Shown here: in pieces, positions 54,762-63,761 of the stretch
Position numbering within the stretch: the stretch's first letter is position 1
Layout: each line of letters opens with the position of its first letter
Assembly (NCBI GenBank): GCA_030148665.1
Contig: JASBSZ010000014.1
Location: 37,395-101,394, forward strand
DNA: 64,000 bases
Origin: Alphaproteobacteria bacterium
GTDB taxonomy: Bacteria; Pseudomonadota; Alphaproteobacteria; Rhodobacterales; Rhodobacteraceae
Reading direction: 5' to 3'
The notes under the pieces: generated by a model
Told to the model about the DNA's origin: nothing
Databases searched by the model: none
What the model saw: only the letters and a program-made list of their open reading frames with translations
Position numbers and translations under genes: made by a program

Positions 54762-55880
54762 ATGATGGTGACAAGCGAAAGCGAACTGGCCGAGGCAATC
54801 GCCGGGGCGAAGGGGCCGCTGCAGGTGGTGGGTGGTGGCACGAGACTGCCGGTTTCGGGCGATATGTTAAAGGTCGGGATTTCTGGCGTCAGGCTGTATG
54901 AACCGGGTGCGCTGACCCTGGTTGTCGCGGCAGGAACGCCGTTGGCCGAGGTCGAGGGGCTGCTGGCCGCCGAAGGCCAGCGTCTGGCGTTCGAGCCGAT
55001 GGATTTTCGTCCCGTCATGGGCAGTGAGGGAGAGCCGACCATCGGCGGTGTTGTCGCGGCCAATGTCTCGGGGCCGCGCAGGGTGCAGAATGGGGCCTGC
55101 CGTGATTTTCTGCTGGGGGTGCGGTTTGTTGACGGGCATGGGCGCATCATCAAGAGTGGCGGGCGCGTGATGAAGAACGTCACCGGCTATGATCTTGTCA
55201 AGCTGATGGCTGGCAGCTGGGGCACGCTGGGGGTGCTGAGTGAGGTTTCCCTGAAGGTGCTGCCCGCAGCCGAGGCAGTGGCCACGGTGATCGTGCATGG
55301 GCTGGATGATGTGACGGCGGTCAAGGCGCTGAGCAGGGCGCTTGGCTCGGCCTATGATGTGTCGGGGGCGGCACATGTCGGGCAAGGGGCGGAGGCGCGC
55401 ACCTTGGTGCGTGTCGAGGGCTTTGCCGATTCGGTGACATACCGGGCGGGGCGTTTGCGTGAATTGCTGGGCGGCTTTGGCGAGATCAGCGTCGAGGATG
55501 ACGCCGCACGCAACGCCGCCTTGTGGAAGCGGATTCGCGATGTCGAAGATTTCGCGGGGCGCGAGGGAGATGTCTGGCGCGTGTCGCTCAAGCCCTCGGA
55601 TGGGCCGGTTGCCGCCGCAGCCCTGCGCGCGGCTTTTGGGGCGGAAGTTATCCATGATTGGGGTGGCGGGTTGGTCTGGGCCCTGGTGCCCGAGGGTGCG
55701 GATTTGCGGGCGGCCATGGGCGATTTGGCAGGACATGCGCGGATCATCCGGGCCAGCGCCGATACGGTTGCGCGGCTTGGACGGTTCCACCCGCGCCCCG
55801 CGCCCGTGGCGGCGCTGGAGGCCGGGCTGAAAGAGAAATTCGATCCAAGGGGCATTCTGAACCCCGGGCTGATGGGGTAG
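54762..55880 (+). CDS. glcE: Glycolate oxidase FAD-binding subunit GlcE
   Basis: 372 residues with a PCMH-type FAD domain: LQVVGGGTRLP (near 24-34), TIGGVVAANVSGPRRVQNGACRDFLLGVRFV, GGRVMKNVTGYDLVKLMAGSWGTLGVLSEVSLKV. Shorter than GlcD, as usual. The start is ATG 54762 or 54765, directly after the intergenic repeat. glcF follows 6 bp downstream. Confidence 0.94.
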   Translation: MMVTSESELAEAIAGAKGPLQVVGGGTRLPVSGDMLKVGISGVRLYEPGALTLVVAAGTPLAEVEGLLAAEGQRLAFEPMDFRPVMGSEGEPTIGGVVAANVSGPRRVQNGACRDFLLGVRFVDGHGRIIKSGGRVMKNVTGYDLVKLMAGSWGTLGVLSEVSLKVLPAAEAVATVIVHGLDDVTAVKALSRALGSAYDVSGAAHVGQGAEARTLVRVEGFADSVTYRAGRLRELLGGFGEISVEDDAARNAALWKRIRDVEDFAGREGDVWRVSLKPSDGPVAAAALRAAFGAEVIHDWGGGLVWALVPEGADLRAAMGDLAGHARIIRASADTVARLGRFHPRPAPVAALEAGLKEKFDPRGILNPGLMG

Positions 55881-55886
55881 GAAAAG

Positions 55887-57179
55887 ATGCAGACGAATTT
55901 TTCCCCCGAACAGCTGTGCGACCCGGGGATCAAGGTTGCCAATGATATCCTGCGCACATGCGTGCATTGCGGTTTCTGCACCGCGACCTGCCCCACCTAT
56001 CAGGTGCTGGGGGACGAGCTGGACAGCCCCCGCGGGCGCATCTACCTGATCAAGGACATGCTGGAAAACGACCGGCCGGCAGATGCGCGCACGGTCAAGC
56101 ATATCGACCGCTGCCTGTCCTGCCTGTCCTGCATGAGTACCTGCCCGTCGGGTGTGCATTACATGCATCTTGTCGATCTGGCGCGCGAGCATATCGACAA
56201 GACCTACAAGCGCCCGCTGATGGATCGCATGATCCGTTGGACGCTGGCGCGCATCCTGCCCTATCCGGGGCGCTTCAGGCTGGCCATTCTGGGGGCGTGG
56301 ATGGGGCGGCCCTTTCGGCGGCTGCTTCCGGGCAAGCTGCGGGCAATGATGGAATTCGCCCCGGACAGCCTGCCGCCGGTCAGCCGCAATGATGACCCGC
56401 AGGTGTTTCCGGCGATCGGGCCACGAAAGCGCCGCGTTGCACTGATGACGGGCTGCGCGCAGCGGGCGCTGAATACCGACATCAATGATGCGACCATCCG
56501 CATCCTGCGGCGTCACGGCTGCGAGGTGGTGATCGCACGCGGCATGGGGTGCTGCGGGGCGCTGACCCATCACATGGGCAAGACCGATGAAAGCCATGCC
56601 TCGGCTGCCCGCAATATCAGGGCGTGGATGGCCGAGTATCGCGGCGAGGGGCTGGATGCCATCGTCATCAACACCTCGGGCTGTGGCACCACGGTCAAGG
56701 ATTACGGTTTCATGTTCCGCAACGACCCGCTGGCCGAGGATGCCGCCAAGGTATCGGAACTGGCCTGCGACATATCCGAACTGTTGATGGAGCTTGACCT
56801 GCCCGAGGGCGGTGCAGAACCCCTGCGCGTGGCCTATCACGCGGCCTGTTCCTTGCAACATGGCCAGCAGATCAAGACCCACCCCAAGACCCTGTTGAAG
56901 CGGGCGGGTTTCGAGGTGGTCGAGCCGCGCGATCCGCATCTTTGCTGTGGCTCGGCGGGCACCTACAACCTGTTGCAGCCTGAAATCGCCGGTGAATTGA
57001 AGAACCGCAAACTGGCAACTCTGGCCGAAACCGAACCGCAGGTCATCGCCGCGGGCAATATCGGTTGCATGATCCAGATCGGCTCGGGCGCAGAGGTGCC
57101 GGTTGTGCATACGGTCGAACTGCTCGATTGGGCGACGGGTGGGCCGAAGCCCCCCGCATTGTCAACCGTTGGTGGCTGA
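55887..57179 (+). CDS. glcF: Glycolate oxidase iron-sulfur subunit GlcF
   Basis: 430 residues. Two [4Fe-4S] motifs: CVHCGFCTATCP (C25, C28, C31, C35) and CLSCLSCMSTCP (around 76-87). Two C-terminal CCG-type modules (GCGTTVKDYGFMF and CCGSAGTYNLL; HAACSLQHGQQI) are present. Passes electrons from GlcD/E to the quinone pool at the inner membrane. GGAAAAG precedes ATG 55887. Last gene of the operon. Confidence 0.96.
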   Translation: MQTNFSPEQLCDPGIKVANDILRTCVHCGFCTATCPTYQVLGDELDSPRGRIYLIKDMLENDRPADARTVKHIDRCLSCLSCMSTCPSGVHYMHLVDLAREHIDKTYKRPLMDRMIRWTLARILPYPGRFRLAILGAWMGRPFRRLLPGKLRAMMEFAPDSLPPVSRNDDPQVFPAIGPRKRRVALMTGCAQRALNTDINDATIRILRRHGCEVVIARGMGCCGALTHHMGKTDESHASAARNIRAWMAEYRGEGLDAIVINTSGCGTTVKDYGFMFRNDPLAEDAAKVSELACDISELLMELDLPEGGAEPLRVAYHAACSLQHGQQIKTHPKTLLKRAGFEVVEPRDPHLCCGSAGTYNLLQPEIAGELKNRKLATLAETEPQVIAAGNIGCMIQIGSGAEVPVVHTVELLDWATGGPKPPALSTVGG

Positions 57180-57295
57180 TCCCGGCAGGCGCCGAAAATT
57201 GCCTTGAGGTTTTCAAACAATCCCACAATGAGGCCATAGTTTGGCCGCAAGAATCCCTATGGTCATCTGTGGGGGCGCGTAGACGGGAACGCGCA

Positions 57296-58084
57296 ATGAA
57301 AAAATTCTTGCTGCTCTTGCTGGCGACATGGCTGGCTGCGACCGGGGCAACCGCCGCAAAGAACGTCAAGCCGGCGATATCGCTTGTTTCGGGTGAGAAC
57401 GCCCGAGCCTGGCAGGCCGTCGGCAGGGTCAACATGATCGGTACGGGTTTCTGTACCGGCGCATTGATCCGGCCCGATCTGGTGCTGACCGCGGCCCACT
57501 GCATGTATGACAAGCGCACCGGAAAAAGGATCGCCACGAACAAGATCGAGTTTCTTGCCGGCTGGCGCGAAGGACGTGCCGTTGCCGTACGCGAGGCCCG
57601 CCGTGTCATCATCCACGAGGGTTACAGATACAACAGTCCGCGTAAATTGCAGCGTGTCGCAACCGATATCGCCCTGATCGAGCTGGACAGACCCATTCGC
57701 AACAGTCGCGTCATGCCCTTTGGCTGGGCACGTTCGCCGCGGGTTGGCCAGAAGGTCGAGGTCGTCAGTTATTCCACCGTTCATCCGCAGATTCCGGCAT
57801 TGCAGGACTCCTGCCGTGTGCTGGGGCGAGATCCGGGTGTTCTGGTGTTGTCGTGTCAGGTCACTTTCGGGGCCTCGGGCTCTCCCATCTTCGTGGTCGA
57901 CAAGGGTGTTCCGCGTATCGCCTCGATCATCTCGGCCAAGGCGGAATGGAGAAACCGCGCTGTGGCGCTGGGCACCTCGCTGGGCCGGCCGCTGGAATCC
58001 CTGATTGCGACGATGGAGGGTGGCAGAGGCCTGTTCACCCGGATCCAGCCCGTCAGTTCACCGGGTGGATCCCCCGCTCAGTGA
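57296..58084 (+). CDS. Secreted trypsin-like serine protease
   Basis: 262 residues with a signal peptide (KKFLLLLLATWLAATGATA, cleavage near 20). S1-family triad: His68 in LTAAHC, Asp124 in ATDIALIEL and Ser194 in FGASGSP. In the last motif the usual Asp of GDSGGP is Ala. Cys pairs (GFCTG with AAHC; DSCRV with SCQV) allow disulfides. Likely periplasmic or extracellular; substrate unknown. The frame is open upstream, but ATG 57296 begins the signal peptide. Confidence 0.88.
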   Translation: MKKFLLLLLATWLAATGATAAKNVKPAISLVSGENARAWQAVGRVNMIGTGFCTGALIRPDLVLTAAHCMYDKRTGKRIATNKIEFLAGWREGRAVAVREARRVIIHEGYRYNSPRKLQRVATDIALIELDRPIRNSRVMPFGWARSPRVGQKVEVVSYSTVHPQIPALQDSCRVLGRDPGVLVLSCQVTFGASGSPIFVVDKGVPRIASIISAKAEWRNRAVALGTSLGRPLESLIATMEGGRGLFTRIQPVSSPGGSPAQ

Positions 58085-58087
58085 CAT

Positions 58088-58115
58088 CTTGACGCGCGGA
58101 AAATCATTCCCATAT
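58088..58115 (+). promoter_or_regulatory. RpoH (sigma32)-like heat-shock promoter of hsp20
   Basis: CTTGAC (58088-58093), 15-bp spacer, CCCATAT (58109-58115). This matches the CTTGAA / CCCCATNT pattern of sigma32 promoters. It would put the transcript start near 58122, leaving a leader of about 95 nt before the hsp20 ATG. Confidence 0.65.
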
Positions 58116-58121
58116 CTCGAC

Positions 58122-58217
58122 TGACAGGTGCCTCTTGCAGGGCCTGTCGGTTGGAATCAATGGCCTGTCCCCAAGGGAGGGCCGCAAAGGGAACATCGCT
58201 CAGAGGAGGATGCAACA
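58122..58217 (+). promoter_or_regulatory. Candidate ROSE-type RNA thermometer in the hsp20 leader
   Basis: The 3' hairpin is CATC (58194-58197), bulged G58198, CTC (58199-58201), loop AGAG, GAG (58206-58208) and GATG (58209-58212). It sequesters the Shine-Dalgarno AGGAGG (58204-58209). The 5' strand contains UCGCU (58196-58200), fitting the conserved UYGCU of ROSE elements including the G opposite the Shine-Dalgarno strand. Leader length fits ROSE elements (about 70-120 nt). Upstream GC-rich parts could form further hairpins. Confidence 0.65.
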
Positions 58218-58697
58218 ATGAGAAACTTTGATTTCACACCGCTCTACCGGTCGACCGTGGGTTTTGACCACTTTGCCGATCTGATCGATCGTGCCTTTTC
58301 AGGCGATCTGGGTCAGAACACCTATCCGCCCTACAATATCGAAAAGACAGCCGAAGATGCCTATCGCATCTCGATTGCGGTTGCCGGCTTTACCGAAGAC
58401 GATCTGACGGTGGAAGTGCGCGACAACCAGCTGCTGATTTCGGCCCACAAGGCGGATGACGGCGAGGAAGAAAAGAAAACCTACCTGCACCGGGGTATTG
58501 CCCAGCGGTCGTTCGAGAAACGGTTCCAGCTGGCCGACCATGTGATCGTGACCGGCGCCACCATCGAGAACGGCATGCTGTATGTTGACCTGGTCCGCGA
58601 GATTCCCGAGGCGCTGAAACCGCGGCGCATCGAGATCACCTCGGCCAGGGCAATCGAAGGAAAGAACGCGAAGAAAGCGGTATCAAAGGCGGCCTGA
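58218..58697 (+). CDS. Small heat-shock protein Hsp20 (IbpA-like)
   Basis: 159 residues, MRNFDFTPLYRSTVGFDHFADLIDRAF start as in IbpA-type sHsps. The alpha-crystallin domain covers about 35-130 (YPPYNIEKTAEDAYRISIAVAGF, ENGMLYVDLVRE). The C-terminal I-x-I-like tail is IEI (PRRIEI). It holds unfolding proteins during heat stress. Preceded by an RpoH-type promoter and a ROSE-like leader; AGGAGG before ATG 58218. Followed by a strong terminator. Confidence 0.95.
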   Translation: MRNFDFTPLYRSTVGFDHFADLIDRAFSGDLGQNTYPPYNIEKTAEDAYRISIAVAGFTEDDLTVEVRDNQLLISAHKADDGEEEKKTYLHRGIAQRSFEKRFQLADHVIVTGATIENGMLYVDLVREIPEALKPRRIEITSARAIEGKNAKKAVSKAA

Positions 58698-58728
58698 GCC
58701 CCTGTGATGCGCGCCCTGTTTGCTGTCC

Positions 58729-58755
58729 GACCCGGGTCGTCCGGCCCGGGTCTTT
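58729..58755 (+). terminator. Rho-independent terminator after hsp20
   Basis: GACCCGGG (58729-58736), 8-nt loop, CCCGGGTC (58745-58752), then TTT. Perfect 8-bp GC-rich stem 31 bp after the hsp20 stop, ahead of the convergent gabD. Confidence 0.75.
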
Positions 58756-58776
58756 CGTATTCGTACCTGTTCGCGC

Positions 58777-60246
58777 CTAACTGATATCCAGGCACAGATA
58801 TTTCATCTCCAGATATTCATCGATCCCGTGATGCGAACCCTCGCGCCCGAGGCCCGATTGCTTGACCCCGCCAAATGGTGCAACCTCGGTTGAAATCAGG
58901 CCGGTATTGATGCCCACCATGCCATATTCCAGCGCCTCGGCCACCCGGTGGATGCGCCCCACGTCGCGGGAATAGAAATAGGATGCCAGACCAAAGATCG
59001 TGTCATTGGCCTGGCGGATCACGTCCTCTTCATCCTTGAAGCGGAACAGCGGCGCGACGGGGCCAAAGGTTTCGTCATTGGTCACCATCATGTCGGGGGT
59101 CACATCCGTCAGGATGGTGGGTTCAAAGAACGTGCCGCCCAGCGCGTGGCGCTTGCCGCCGACGGCGACATGGGCGCCTTTTGACACAGCGTCGGCGATA
59201 TGTTCCTCGACCTTTTTCACCGCATCCTCGGTGATCAGCGGGCCGGTGGTCACGCCCTCTTCGAAACCATCGCCAACCTTGATGCGCGCAACCGCCGCGG
59301 CCAGCTTTTCGGCGAATGCGTCATAGACGCCCTCCTGCACATAGATGCGGTTGGCGCAGACACAGGTCTGTCCGTTGTTGCGGTATTTCGAGATCATGGC
59401 GCCCTCGACCGCGGCATCCAGATCGGCATCGTCAAACACGATGAAGGGCGCGTTGCCGCCCAGTTCCATCGAACATTTCATCACCTGGTCGGCTGCCTGG
59501 CGCAGCAGGATGCGCCCGACCTCGGTGGATCCGGTGAATGTCAGCTTGCGCACGATGGGATTTTCGCAGAATTCCCGCCCGATAGCCGAGGATTTCGTCG
59601 AGGTGACGATGCTCAGCACCCCCTTGGGCAGGCCGGCGCGTTCGGCCAAAAGCCCCATCGCCAGCGCCGAAAGCGGCGTTTCGGATGCAGGCCGCGCGAC
59701 AAAGCCACAGCCCACTGCCAGCGCCGGGGCAACCTTGCGGGCGATCATGGCGTTGGGAAAGTTCCACGGTGTGATCGAGGCGGCAACGCCGATGGGTTGC
59801 TTGATGACGGTGATGCGCTTGTCGCGCTGGTGGCCGGGGATGGTTTCGCCATAGACGCGCTTGGCCTCTTCGGCGAACCATTCGACGAATGAGGCACCAT
59901 AGAGCACCTCTCCGCGCGCCTCGGGCAGGGGTTTGCCCATTTCGGCGGTCATGATGGCGGCCAGATCATCGGCGTTTTCCAGCATCAGGTCATTCCAGCG
60001 CCGCAGGATGGCGGCGCGTTCCTTGCCGGTGCGGGCCGCCCATTCGCGGCGTGCGTTGTCGGCGGCCTCGATCGCGCGGCGGGTTTCGGCGATGCCCAGG
60101 TCGGGTACCGCGCAGATCACCTCGCCATTGGCGGGGTTGGTCACGTCAAAGGTTGCGCCGTCATCGGCATCCGCCCATTCGCCGGCGACAAGAGCCCTCG
60201 TGCACAGCAGAGTCGGGTCTTTCAGCATATCCTGGAGCCTGGCCAT
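58777..60246 (-). CDS. gabD: NAD(P)-dependent succinate-semialdehyde dehydrogenase
   Basis: 489 residues, ALDH superfamily. Catalytic Cys295 in NNGQTCVCANR, general base Glu261 in MELGGNAPF, and the TPWNFP block near 160. Overall pattern is closest to GabD. It oxidises succinate semialdehyde to succinate in GABA or putrescine degradation. GGGGGAAAAC precedes ATG 60246. It is monocistronic, with no gabT nearby; the substrate is therefore a family-level call. Confidence 0.9.
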   Translation of the reverse strand: MARLQDMLKDPTLLCTRALVAGEWADADDGATFDVTNPANGEVICAVPDLGIAETRRAIEAADNARREWAARTGKERAAILRRWNDLMLENADDLAAIMTAEMGKPLPEARGEVLYGASFVEWFAEEAKRVYGETIPGHQRDKRITVIKQPIGVAASITPWNFPNAMIARKVAPALAVGCGFVARPASETPLSALAMGLLAERAGLPKGVLSIVTSTKSSAIGREFCENPIVRKLTFTGSTEVGRILLRQAADQVMKCSMELGGNAPFIVFDDADLDAAVEGAMISKYRNNGQTCVCANRIYVQEGVYDAFAEKLAAAVARIKVGDGFEEGVTTGPLITEDAVKKVEEHIADAVSKGAHVAVGGKRHALGGTFFEPTILTDVTPDMMVTNDETFGPVAPLFRFKDEEDVIRQANDTIFGLASYFYSRDVGRIHRVAEALEYGMVGINTGLISTEVAPFGGVKQSGLGREGSHHGIDEYLEMKYLCLDIS

Positions 60247-60356
60247 GTTTTCCCCCATTTCGGTACCGGAATGATCACTGGAAATCGGTGTTCCACAAAT
60301 GCCTTTCCTTCGCAAGGGGATGTAGGGATACTGTGATCCAGGTGAGGGAGAACGAC

Positions 60357-61163
60357 ATGACGGCATTCGATCTGGATGACGCCTATGCCAACGGAAAATA
60401 CATAGAGGGGGCGGCAGGGTACCCGCCCCGCTGGGAAGGGTTGGCGCGGGAATTTCGTGCCCGACTGGTAGCGGCCGGAAAGGCCGAACTCGACATTGAA
60501 TACGGTTCGCATCCTCGCCAGAGGATGGATCTGTTCCTGCCATCTGCCGCGCCGCGCGGCCTGGTCGTGTTCGTGCATGGCGGCTATTGGAGGGCATTCG
60601 ACAAATCGTCATGGTCGCATCTGGCGGCCGGTGCGCTGGCCCATGACATGGCTGTGGTCATGCCCGGCTATGTTCTGGCGCCCGAGGCACGGATTCGCGA
60701 AATTACCCGCCAGGTGGCGCAGGCGATCGATATGGCCGCGGGGCGAATAGCGGGGCCGATCCACCTGACCGGGCATTCGGCCGGCGGGCATCTGGTCACG
60801 CGAATGCTGTGCGGCGATATCGACTGGTCCTGCTGTTTTTCGGCGCGGCTGCAGCGGGTCGTGTCGATTTCCGGCCTGCACGACCTGCGCCCGTTGATGC
60901 GGACTGCGATGAACGCGGATCTGCGTCTGGACGATGATGAGGCTGCTGAGGAAAGCCCGTTGTTGCACGAGGACGTTTTGCCGGTTCCCGTGGTCGCCTG
61001 GGTCGGCGGGGATGAGCGCCCGGCCTTTATCGATCAGGCACGGCGCCTTGCCGCAAGCTGGAGCAACGCGGAAATGGTCATCGAGCCGGGCAAGCATCAT
61101 TTCGACGTGATCGACGGCCTCACCCGATCTGACAGCCCCTTGATGCAGGCACTTCTGGGTTAG
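60357..61163 (+). CDS. Alpha/beta hydrolase, kynurenine-formamidase-like
   Basis: 268 residues. HGGYW (74-78) forms the oxyanion hole, nucleophile Ser141 in GHSAGG, Asp in WVGGDERPAF and His in GKHHFDVI. This is the pattern of arylformamidase-type or carboxylesterase-like hydrolases. GAGGGAG precedes ATG 60357. Divergent from gabD. No kynureninase or tryptophan dioxygenase gene is near, so the substrate is unproven. Confidence 0.85.
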   Translation: MTAFDLDDAYANGKYIEGAAGYPPRWEGLAREFRARLVAAGKAELDIEYGSHPRQRMDLFLPSAAPRGLVVFVHGGYWRAFDKSSWSHLAAGALAHDMAVVMPGYVLAPEARIREITRQVAQAIDMAAGRIAGPIHLTGHSAGGHLVTRMLCGDIDWSCCFSARLQRVVSISGLHDLRPLMRTAMNADLRLDDDEAAEESPLLHEDVLPVPVVAWVGGDERPAFIDQARRLAASWSNAEMVIEPGKHHFDVIDGLTRSDSPLMQALLG

Positions 61164-61181
61164 ATGCGGCAGGCGCCGGTT

Positions 61182-61547
61182 TCATCCGGCAAGGTCGTCA
61201 TCACCCAGATAGCACCCCATCCTGACCTCGATCAGGTGCAGGTCGATGCGACCCGGGTTGGAGATGCGGTGCGCTGTGCCGATCTGGATATCCAGCGAAT
61301 CCCCCTCGAAAAGATCGAGCATGTCGCCATCGCTTGCCACCTGGCCGGAGCCCGCAACGACCAGCCAGTGTTCGGTGCGATGCAGGTGGCATTCGAGCTG
61401 CGTGGTCATGCCCGGATGAATGATGATGTGGCGGACGCTGAACCGTTCCTGTTCGAGCAGGCGGAAACTTCTGCCCCAGTCGTGGGATTGCCATATGCCG
61501 GGCAGGGCCGGGTCCTGCGGGGTGAGGGTTGTCAACGGAATATTCAC
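61182..61547 (-). CDS. Single-domain cupin, phosphomannose-isomerase type II C-terminal-like
   Basis: 121 residues. WGRSFRLLEQERFSVRHIIIHPGMTTQLECHLHRTEHWLVVAGSGQVASDGD matches the C-terminal cupin of mannose-1-phosphate guanylyltransferase/mannose-6-phosphate isomerases. Metal-binding His (HLHRTEHW) present. Convergent with the hydrolase gene, 18 bp apart. Alone it could be a sugar-phosphate isomerase or binding protein; no nucleotidyltransferase domain is adjacent. Confidence 0.8.
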   Translation of the reverse strand: MNIPLTTLTPQDPALPGIWQSHDWGRSFRLLEQERFSVRHIIIHPGMTTQLECHLHRTEHWLVVAGSGQVASDGDMLDLFEGDSLDIQIGTAHRISNPGRIDLHLIEVRMGCYLGDDDLAG

Positions 61548-61638
61548 GGCATGCCCCCTGTGCAGTTCGTTATCAGGCGGCTTCAGGGTTAGAAAGTCAT
61601 CGTAAACGAAGGGTTAATCAGGCCGCAAAAATACGTAT

Positions 61639-61678
61639 GTTTCCATAACGTTAACAATTTCCATATTTTTGTTTCCAT
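61639..61678. repeat. Three direct repeats of (G)TTTCCAT across the P1 peptidase stop
   Basis: GTTTCCAT at 61639-61646, TTTCCAT at 61658-61664 and GTTTCCAT at 61671-61678, inside a conspicuously AT-rich stretch (about 61600-61700). Spaced 19 and 14 bp start to start. They span the 3' end of the peptidase gene. Could be an operator cluster or simply AT-rich noise. Confidence 0.4.
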
Positions 61679-62646
61679 GTAGGCAATAAATCATGGGGTT
61701 CACTGCGTGCGTGCCAGACCCCGCGCGCAATCGCACGGGCCAGACAGATCGCCCCCGCATGGCCCAGCAGCAGCGGGTCGCGTGCCGGGTCGGACAACTC
61801 CGTTGCGCCGGTAGCCACGGCAAAGACGAGGTCGCCGTCAAAAGGTGTATGGCTGGGAAAGATCGCCCGCGCCATGCCGTCATGCGCAGCCACCGCCAGG
61901 CGCGTTGCCTGGGCCTGGGTCAGGCGGGCATCGGTCGCGACGACGGCGATGGTGGTATTTGCGCCCATTTCGGCAAAGGGGTCGGGCTCGCTCAGCAAGT
62001 CGGTATCATGGCCGATTCCGCGCCCACCGAACTCGGCATCGATTTCAAAGGGCGCTGCCCAGAATTCGCCCCGCGCCCCCGAAACGACCGAGCCCAGGGG
62101 ATTGGCGGCCACCAGCGCACCCACTGTCAGACCGTTTTCCAGAACCAGCGAGGCCGACCCCAGCCCCCCCTTGAGAGGGCCGGCCGTGGCCCCGGTGCCC
62201 GCGCCTTCGGACCCCAGGGAAAAATCGGGTCCCGCCGCTTCGAGGGCCGCCATGCCCAGGGCCTTGTACGGGTTTTCGGTCCAGTCCTTGTCGCCGCCAT
62301 TCAGCAGGTCGAACAGGATCGCCCCCGGTACGATCGGGACCCGCGCCGGGCCGACGGCGAATCCCCGCCCCTGCGCACGCAGCCCGTCGGCAACACCCGA
62401 GGCCGCGTCCAGTCCAAAGGCCGAGCCCCCGGACAGCACCAGCGCATCGACCTCCTGTACCAGCTTGTCAGGCGCCAGAAGGTCGCTTTCGCGGGTGCCC
62501 GGCGCACCGCCCATGACATGCAGCGCGGCAGTCATCGGGCGATCGCCCAGCAATACGGTACAGCCCGATTTGAGCCGGTCGTCCCGCGCATTTCCTACCG
62601 TCAGGCCGGCAATGTCGGTGATCAGGTTACGCTTGCCCGGTTTCAT
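61651..62646 (-). CDS. P1-family peptidase (NylC/DmpA-like, autoprocessing)
   Basis: 331 residues. Family blocks ITDIAGLTVGNA, VLSGGSAFGLDAASGV, GATAGPLKGGLGSAS and, near residue 230, GANTTIAVVATDARLTQ. In NylC the precursor cleaves itself before the Thr of an Asn-Thr pair, here N230/T231, creating an N-terminal nucleophile. Acts on amide bonds; substrate unknown. ATG 62646 overlaps the ribD stop (ATGA). The last about 20 residues (after RAIARGVWHARSE) fall in the AT-rich repeat region. Confidence 0.9.
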   Translation of the reverse strand: MKPGKRNLITDIAGLTVGNARDDRLKSGCTVLLGDRPMTAALHVMGGAPGTRESDLLAPDKLVQEVDALVLSGGSAFGLDAASGVADGLRAQGRGFAVGPARVPIVPGAILFDLLNGGDKDWTENPYKALGMAALEAAGPDFSLGSEGAGTGATAGPLKGGLGSASLVLENGLTVGALVAANPLGSVVSGARGEFWAAPFEIDAEFGGRGIGHDTDLLSEPDPFAEMGANTTIAVVATDARLTQAQATRLAVAAHDGMARAIFPSHTPFDGDLVFAVATGATELSDPARDPLLLGHAGAICLARAIARGVWHARSEPHDLLPTWKQKYGNC

Positions 62647-63758
62647 CTCGGGTCTCCTTGTCTGCGGCTCCAGACATGCATGATGTCCGGCCCGATCGCG
62701 CGCTGCTGCACAAGTGAAAAACGGGGATATTCGGCCAGTGCCCGGTCAGGCAGCGTGCCGATGGCCGGCCTTCCGGCGGCCCCCAGAATCAGGCCTGCGG
62801 TAAAGCCGACCAACCGATCAACAAGGTTCTCGGCCAGGAGGCTGGCCGCCATCTGCCCACCGCCTTCGCAGAACAGTCGGGTCAGGCCGCGTTGCCCAAG
62901 CCGGTGCAGCACATCCGTCATGTCCAGCCCCCTGGCGCCCGTCTGACAGGCGATCAGGACCGCCCCCGTCGCGAGCCAGGCGTCACGGGCGGCCTGGGGT
63001 ACCTTGTCGCCATGACATATCCACAGCGGGATGTCGCGGGCGCTGGTCCCCAGTCGTCCCTTCGGGTCGAGCGAAAGGCCAGTGTCGCAAACTACGCGTA
63101 CAGGCTGCCAGGCCATCCCCAGATCCCGGACTGTCAGCATCGGGTCGTCCGCGCGTGCTGTTCCCCCTCCGATCATGACCGCGTCATGGTTTGCACGCAG
63201 AAAGTGAACCTGCCGCCTGGCAGCAGGCCCCGTGATCCAGCGGCTTTCGCCCGAGGCGGTTGCGATACGCCCGTCGAACGAGGTCGCGAGTTTCAGCGTG
63301 ACCATGGGCCTGCCCTCGCCAAGCCGTTGCAGGAAACCGGCGTGGTCCTGTCGCGCGGTATCGGCAAGGCATCCGGTTTCCACCTGCAGCCCGGCCTTTT
63401 GCATCCTGGCATGTCCTTCGCCGCGCACGCGCGGGTCGGGGTCCCGCATGGCGCTGACGACCCGCCTGATTCCCGCCGCAACCAGCGCATCCGCGCAAGG
63501 GGGCGTCTTGCCGTGATGGGCACAGGGTTCGAGCGAGACATAGGCCGTCGCACCCTTGGCCGCGGTGCCCGCCTGCGCCAGAGCTTCGGTTTCGGCATGG
63601 GGCCTTCCGCCGGGTCGCGTGTATCCACGACCGACGACGCGGCCATTGCGCAGGATCACGCATCCGACGGCAGGATTGGGCCAGACCTGTCCCAATCCGC
63701 GCTTGCCCAGTCCGATGGCCAGACGCATCCAGCGTTCGTCACCGGCGCGCACGGCCAT
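62643..63758 (-). CDS. ribD: Bifunctional riboflavin deaminase/reductase RibD
   Basis: 371 residues. N-terminal deaminase: zinc ligands in HAETEAL (H54, E56) and PCAHHGKTPPC (C79, C88). C-terminal reductase: KLATSFDGRIAT, WITGPAARRQVHFLRANHDAVMIGGGTARADDP and FCEGGGQ. Second and third steps of riboflavin synthesis. It lies 3 bp after nrdR, the common nrdR-ribD arrangement, and overlaps the peptidase gene. Confidence 0.96.
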   Translation of the reverse strand: MAVRAGDERWMRLAIGLGKRGLGQVWPNPAVGCVILRNGRVVGRGYTRPGGRPHAETEALAQAGTAAKGATAYVSLEPCAHHGKTPPCADALVAAGIRRVVSAMRDPDPRVRGEGHARMQKAGLQVETGCLADTARQDHAGFLQRLGEGRPMVTLKLATSFDGRIATASGESRWITGPAARRQVHFLRANHDAVMIGGGTARADDPMLTVRDLGMAWQPVRVVCDTGLSLDPKGRLGTSARDIPLWICHGDKVPQAARDAWLATGAVLIACQTGARGLDMTDVLHRLGQRGLTRLFCEGGGQMAASLLAENLVDRLVGFTAGLILGAAGRPAIGTLPDRALAEYPRFSLVQQRAIGPDIMHVWSRRQGDPR

Positions 63759-63761
63759 GGC

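Noticed and set aside
53051..57110. Very long open frames antisense to glcDEF
   Set aside because: Shadows of glcD, glcE and glcF; no ribosome sites or protein similarity.
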